This document shows positions 60,217 through 64,000 of a DNA stretch of 64,000 nt, piece after piece; position 1 is the stretch's first letter, and each line of letters begins with the position of its first letter. Source of the DNA: Nesterenkonia ebinurensis (GTDB taxonomy: Bacteria; Actinomycetota; Actinomycetes; Actinomycetales; Micrococcaceae); NCBI RefSeq assembly GCF_008711175.1, contig NZ_VWNF01000050.1, positions 62,001-126,000 on the forward strand. Direction: 5' to 3'. Below the pieces are notes generated by a model. The model saw only the letters and a list, made by a program, of their open reading frames with translations. It ran no database searches and was not told the DNA's origin. The translations under genes were made by a program, and so were the position numbers.

Positions 60217-61473
60217 GTGGACGAGCACTTTACACCTGGCGCAGGCGATCCTGCGGCCCCGGCTGGCTCGGCCAGCCACGGGTTCGAGAGCCCGGAGAGG
60301 TTACGTGCCCTGCTGATCCGGCTGCATGAGTCCGGGCCTGCAGCGAATCTAGTCAAGCTTCAGGCGATCTGGGATCGCGCGCAGCCGATGATCCCATTGA
60401 GCCCACAACGTGGCACCAGCCGGGAATACGAGGACCTTCGCCGGGCATGGACGCCCTTGCTCGCCGGCCTGCCTCCTATCAACGGGTTCGCCGTTACCGG
60501 GGAACTTCCTGACATTGACGAGGCTGGGCAATCTTTTATCGACTACTTCGAGATCGGTGAGCCTGCTTTCGCGCTCATGAACGAACTGGAGCAGCCTGGC
60601 CACCAACTCGATGAGTACCGCTTCAGACTCGCTCAAGCGCGCCGTCGAGCAATCCACGATCGCCTGGACGATCTCACCTCCACTATCAATGTGACACTTG
60701 CCCAGATCACCGAATCCGTTGCGCGCGACTCACCAGACCGCATAGATGATCCGAAAACAACGGTGGTTGAGGACTCGATCAGTGAGGTCGAGCGACTACT
60801 CGGCGACACCACCGATCGCAAAGGAAGATGGGGTGATCTTCACCGACATCTCCGATTCGGTCAGGGGCACGACTGGCACGACATCGCCGAGATGGACTGG
60901 CCGTCCGTTCGAACGGACATCGCGGCAGCAAGCCTCTCTGAATCTGACCCACTGCCAGTGCCAGCGATGGACCTCGGCATCGCCGCTTCCGCAAGACCCG
61001 CAGGTGGCGCAAGCATCGGCATCACGTGGACAGTCCTGGATGACGACAGATTCGAACGCCTACTATTCGACCTGTTGCGAAGCTTCCCCAGCTATCAGAA
61101 TGTCGAGTGGTTGATGAAGACGCGAGCGCCTCATCGAGGACGCGATCTCTCCGCAGAACGGGTCATAAGGGACGACGGTGGAACGACTCGGACAGAGCGA
61201 GTCATTCTTCAAGCAAAACACTGGACATCAAAGTCCGTCGCTCCTGCTGACATCACGAACACACTGGCCGCATTACCACTTTGGGAACCGCCGGTCGTCC
61301 GAACGTTGGTCATCGCCACGAGCGGACGATTCACCACTGATGCGGTAACGATCGTGGAGAAACACAACGCCGAAGGCAAACTCCCGCTCATCGAGCTCTG
61401 GCCGGACAGCCGACTTGAGACGCAGTTGTCGCAACGACCAGACCTGATCGCGAGCTACGGTCTTCGCTCGTAA
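60217..61473 (+). CDS. Mrr-like restriction-endonuclease-fold protein (QXK type)
   Basis: A 418-residue protein. The N-terminal ~250 residues are helical and not recognised. The C-terminal domain (about 270-418) has a nuclease core: Asp310 in GRDLSAERVI and Gln332-Ala-Lys334 in ILQAKHW, the D-(E/Q)XK pattern of Mrr-type endonucleases. A GTG start follows GGGAGG. It converges with an Abi-like gene, ending 29 bases away. A nuclease attacking modified or invading DNA is plausible but untested. Confidence 0.7.
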   Translation: MDEHFTPGAGDPAAPAGSASHGFESPERLRALLIRLHESGPAANLVKLQAIWDRAQPMIPLSPQRGTSREYEDLRRAWTPLLAGLPPINGFAVTGELPDIDEAGQSFIDYFEIGEPAFALMNELEQPGHQLDEYRFRLAQARRRAIHDRLDDLTSTINVTLAQITESVARDSPDRIDDPKTTVVEDSISEVERLLGDTTDRKGRWGDLHRHLRFGQGHDWHDIAEMDWPSVRTDIAAASLSESDPLPVPAMDLGIAASARPAGGASIGITWTVLDDDRFERLLFDLLRSFPSYQNVEWLMKTRAPHRGRDLSAERVIRDDGGTTRTERVILQAKHWTSKSVAPADITNTLAALPLWEPPVVRTLVIATSGRFTTDAVTIVEKHNAEGKLPLIELWPDSRLETQLSQRPDLIASYGLRS

Positions 61474-61502
61474 AGTGGCCGGGGTTTCCCTCATGACTCT
61501 GG

Positions 61503-62351
61503 TCAGAACCAACCTGCTCGGCTGGGATTTGCTGGGCTCTCGACTCCTTCACCGCGATGCAGGGTGACGAGGAACGTGATGATGGCTCCAACCGCGCGCA
61601 CGACCATTACAGTCTCGGCGTGGGCAATCTCAGGTTCCGCATACCGACCGTGTCGGCTACCCGGGAGCTGATTCGAATAGGCATAAAGCTTGTCGATCGC
61701 TTGACGTAGCGGCGCATGGTAGCCGGGGCTGCCAGGAAACAGGTTGCGTGCAACGTCAGAGAGGGTTGCTTGCGGTCTTCCCGCAACGATCTTCGCAACC
61801 CCTTCGAGCGCATTGATTGCGTCCGCTACCGCGCCTTCGAGATTCACCGGCTTGCTACGCAGGTTACGCAGTGCGTTGAGGTACTGCTTGCGGACCGGCT
61901 CGAACTCGTCCATCAACGATGCAAGCGCCTCATCCTCATCGTGTCGAGTTTCGAACTGATTTGCAACCGGTTCGTAGAACTCGAACCGCCCGTCTCGCAT
62001 CTCATAAGCGATCCCACTTCGAGAGAGCGCCCGGTTCGCGGCCCGCTCAATGTCTGAACGTGCTTGCCCCCTCGCATTCGAGAACTCCTCCTCCAAGGCT
62101 TCGTACACATCGATCCAGCTCATCTGATCGAGGATTGCCCTTGCGGACTCGTCTGCGTATGAATCGCTCCAGATGTTCGCGTCGGGAAGTTGCTGGGTGT
62201 GCTCGCAAAGGCCCCGGTAGGCGGCGAGTGGGCTCTTTCCGCCGCCGCTAACGACGTTCCATAGCACCAGACGGACAGCATCACTGTCACGCTCGACCAG
62301 CGTTCGTGGGGGTTCGGGGCGGGCGTACCCGAATCGATCTGCGAACGACAT
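61503..62351 (-). CDS. AbiJ/Abi_C-like abortive infection protein
   Basis: A 282-residue protein. The N-terminal domain (SDAVRLVLWNVVSGGGKSPLAAYRG, quoted in part) matches the AbiJ N-terminal-domain type that begins with a short R-LWN motif. The C-terminal helical domain (about 150-282; AVADAINALEGVAKIV, LRQAIDKLYAYSNQ) resembles Abi_C, a HEPN-like domain common in abortive infection proteins. Infection-triggered toxicity is the usual proposal for the family. It faces the Mrr-like gene tail to tail. Confidence 0.7.
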   Translation of the reverse strand: MSFADRFGYARPEPPRTLVERDSDAVRLVLWNVVSGGGKSPLAAYRGLCEHTQQLPDANIWSDSYADESARAILDQMSWIDVYEALEEEFSNARGQARSDIERAANRALSRSGIAYEMRDGRFEFYEPVANQFETRHDEDEALASLMDEFEPVRKQYLNALRNLRSKPVNLEGAVADAINALEGVAKIVAGRPQATLSDVARNLFPGSPGYHAPLRQAIDKLYAYSNQLPGSRHGRYAEPEIAHAETVMVVRAVGAIITFLVTLHRGEGVESPANPSRAGWF

Positions 62352-62493
62352 CGCTCTCCTCTCGGTTCTGCCGACACCTGCTCGTTCATTCTCTCGGAAT
62401 CCTTTTCGGACCGCACCCTACTGGTGCAGGTGTCGTATTCGAGTGGCGCGAATGCTCCGCTTATGGAGGTGTCGGCGGGGCGTGCGGGTTGGC

Positions 62494-62997
62494 TCAGAGG
62501 GTGCGGAGCCAGGCTCGGATGCGACCGCGGGCGTTGGTATAGGGCGATGAGGTGTTGAACGAGATCATGCGTCCCATAGTCCACTTGCCGTACCAGGGCT
62601 CACCGTAGAGTTCCTCGTTCGAGTAACTCTGGATCAGGGTGATGCTCTGGTTCTTCGCGTCGAGGAGTTGAGCGCGCAGGCTGTCCCAGGAGTCGGAGGC
62701 GTGTTCAGCGTAGTAACGCTGAGCGAGGACGCCGAGCTCGTTCCACTTGATCCCGTGGGCGGGAAACTCATCTGGCAGCCCCTCGGCGCGGCGACGGTGC
62801 CAGGTGAGGACCTGCTGGTTCCAGCCGATCAGGTAGGCCACCAGGTCCGCAGGGCTCATCGCGGTCCCTTTGACATGGCCTTCCAAAACTGGTTCCCGAG
62901 TGGCGTCGGCAGGAACCCGGTCGAGGTCCTTGTCCAGCTGGGTGAAAGTCTTCTCGATCGCAGCGAGGAGGTCATCCTTGGTAGCAGGAACGGCCAT
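62494..62997 (-). CDS. ClbS/DfsB-family four-helix-bundle protein
   Basis: A 167-residue cytoplasmic protein of the ClbS/DfsB (DUF1706) group. Landmarks are KDDLLAAIEKTFTQLDKDL at the N terminus, then SPADLVAYLIGWNQQVLTWH and a tryptophan-rich end (PWYGKWTMGRMI). ClbS is a cyclopropane hydrolase that protects against colibactin; most homologues have unknown substrates, so resistance is not implied. The start at 62997 (MAVPATK) is preferred over the longer frame. Confidence 0.85.
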   Translation of the reverse strand: MAVPATKDDLLAAIEKTFTQLDKDLDRVPADATREPVLEGHVKGTAMSPADLVAYLIGWNQQVLTWHRRRAEGLPDEFPAHGIKWNELGVLAQRYYAEHASDSWDSLRAQLLDAKNQSITLIQSYSNEELYGEPWYGKWTMGRMISFNTSSPYTNARGRIRAWLRTL

Positions 62998-63088
62998 CGG
63001 TGCCTCGGTTCTGCGCGGGTTGAGCTGTCGTGTCCGCGCCTGGGTTCTCATTCTTGATTCTACGAGTCCGGTTTGCCAGCCTGAGAGC

Positions 63089-64000
63089 TTAGCTGTGGTC
63101 GATGATGTAGCCGTTCCAGTCGCGGGCTGCGAGGGCGGCCCACTTGGTGGCGGTCTTGTTGGCGATGCCGATGAGTTCGGCGAGGACGGGCGCGGGGACC
63201 TCGCTGGCGAGGGCGAACATCGCGGCGTGACGGGAGTCGCCGGGGCGTATACCGCAGGCGACGAGCTTGCCGCGGAATACTTCGCGGACCAGGTGTCGGC
63301 CGGGGTGGCGTCCGGGGAATAGCCATCCGTGGCCGGTGCTGGCGATTGAGGGTGTGCCAGGGCGGATGAGGCGGCGGCGGATCAGGGTGTCGAGTCCGGG
63401 GGGCATTTCTATGGGCAGGGTGTCGAAGGTGACGAGCACGCCAGTGTCGTCATCGAGGGTGATCTGGTCGGCGCGCATCGCGACGATCGTTTGCAGGGGC
63501 TGTGCGAACAGGAGGGTGAACAGTCCGCCGATGCGGGCGTAGAGCGGGATCGTGTCGTCGTGGAGCAGCAGGTCGATCTGTGCCCAGCGGTCATCGTCGG
63601 CGGTGATGACCTCAGGCAGGGTGGTCTCTCGCCACGGGATCGTGACGGCGGTATTGGTTCGAGTGCGGCGCAGCCAAGCGACGAACCGTTGCTGGATGTT
63701 TCCTGCGCCGGGGTGCTCGGCGAGGTATGCCTCCAACTGGCCCTGGGTGAGACAGGTGAGCGGGGTGCCGTGTGCGGTGGCCCACTGGCAGAGCCGGATC
63801 GCGCCGTTGACCTGGGAACGTGCTCCATAGGTTGCGGTCTTGGTCAGTTCGCCGCGGGCGGCGAGGCCGCGTAGGTGCCGGATGAGATGCCAGCGCGCAT
63901 AGCGGCCGATCAGCGCCGCGTGGTCGGCGGCCAGGGGCGCGAGTGTGTCGTCGAGCCAGCGGGTCATGTGCTCGATGGGTGCCTCGTAGGCGGGCAGCAC
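63089..64000 (-). CDS. Tyrosine-recombinase-like protein, C-terminal part (partial)
   Basis: The frame continues past the right edge, leaving about 303 residues here. An N-terminal SAM-like core-binding region (GRYARWHLIRHLRGLAARGE) precedes a domain resembling the catalytic part of tyrosine recombinases (IPLYARIGGLFTLLFAQPLQ, then a GWLFPGRHPGR segment and SRHAAMFALASEVPAPVLAEL). The usual R...H-x-x-R...Y set is incomplete to the eye, so it may be an inactive or divergent relative. Such genes are common on actinobacterial mobile elements. Confidence 0.6.
   Translation of the reverse strand: MLPAYEAPIEHMTRWLDDTLAPLAADHAALIGRYARWHLIRHLRGLAARGELTKTATYGARSQVNGAIRLCQWATAHGTPLTCLTQGQLEAYLAEHPGAGNIQQRFVAWLRRTRTNTAVTIPWRETTLPEVITADDDRWAQIDLLLHDDTIPLYARIGGLFTLLFAQPLQTIVAMRADQITLDDDTGVLVTFDTLPIEMPPGLDTLIRRRLIRPGTPSIASTGHGWLFPGRHPGRHLVREVFRGKLVACGIRPGDSRHAAMFALASEVPAPVLAELIGIANKTATKWAALAARDWNGYIIDHS

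Noticed and set aside
1-64000. CRISPR array, tRNA or rRNA genes
   Set aside because: No regularly spaced repeats and no convincing cloverleaf or rRNA sequence were seen by eye; a tRNA scan would be the decisive test.

Overview
The window reads as a high-GC Gram-positive actinobacterial chromosome, most likely Micrococcales and probably Micrococcaceae. The evidence is the conserved near-origin cell-wall block (rodA/ftsW, pbpA, pknA, pknB, crgA, class E sortase, small membrane protein, trpG/pabA, ppiA, rhomboid) plus MurT/GatD. Genus-level placement is inference; strongly acidic tails would suit a halotolerant relative such as Nesterenkonia. No rRNA, tRNA or CRISPR array was seen.

Region A (1-20117) is conserved chromosome. 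The end of a RodA/FtsW gene, pbpA, pknA, pknB, murT and gatD run in one direction with overlapping or near-abutting junctions. They form a module in which PASTA kinases sense wall fragments and MurT/GatD amidates lipid II. After an AbiEi-like/DUF559 gene come divergent crgA and sortase-small protein-trpG, a tricorn-type protease, a hypothetical membrane protein, cyclophilin and rhomboid protease, and a VWA lipoprotein. Unusual DNA here includes a 19-bp-arm hairpin inside murT, two covarying intergenic hairpins, a cluster of DnaA-box-like 9-mers and a perfect 22-bp-arm palindrome.

Region B (20118-47599) is accessory: a TetR-SDR-SDR set, a YxlEFG-like two-ABC-transporter operon under a winged-helix regulator, a DMT exporter with an XRE-cupin regulator, a GT2 synthase next to a two-component system, an aminotransferase/XRE-cupin/YbaK set, an ArsR-SRPBCC-DUF1801 operon, an AAA/DUF4143 gene, a flavin monooxygenase, an RNA/DNA methyltransferase and a TetR-controlled YdbS/YdbT-like PH-domain pair. 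Between them lie many relics: at least four serine-recombinase fragments, a RidA tail, a DUF433 piece, broken TetR and AraC genes, a frameshifted nucleotidyltransferase and a half flavoprotein fused at DNA level to a recombinase tail. This looks like repeated integration and decay.

Region C (47600-64000) looks like an integrated conjugative or plasmid-derived element. It has a MobF relaxase/helicase (TraA) without visible transfer partners, a phage-integrase-like gene at the right edge, an ArdC-like fragment, and two candidate defence loci. The first is DUF262 + RX4H HEPN + a PD-(D/E)XK-like protein on one strand (47606-50878). The second is a QXK Mrr-like nuclease convergent with an AbiJ/Abi_C-like protein (60217-62351). 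A TetR-controlled ABC exporter with two ATPase domains in one chain and an AraC regulator lies between them. The three-gene locus at 47606-50878 is the best candidate for an undescribed system.
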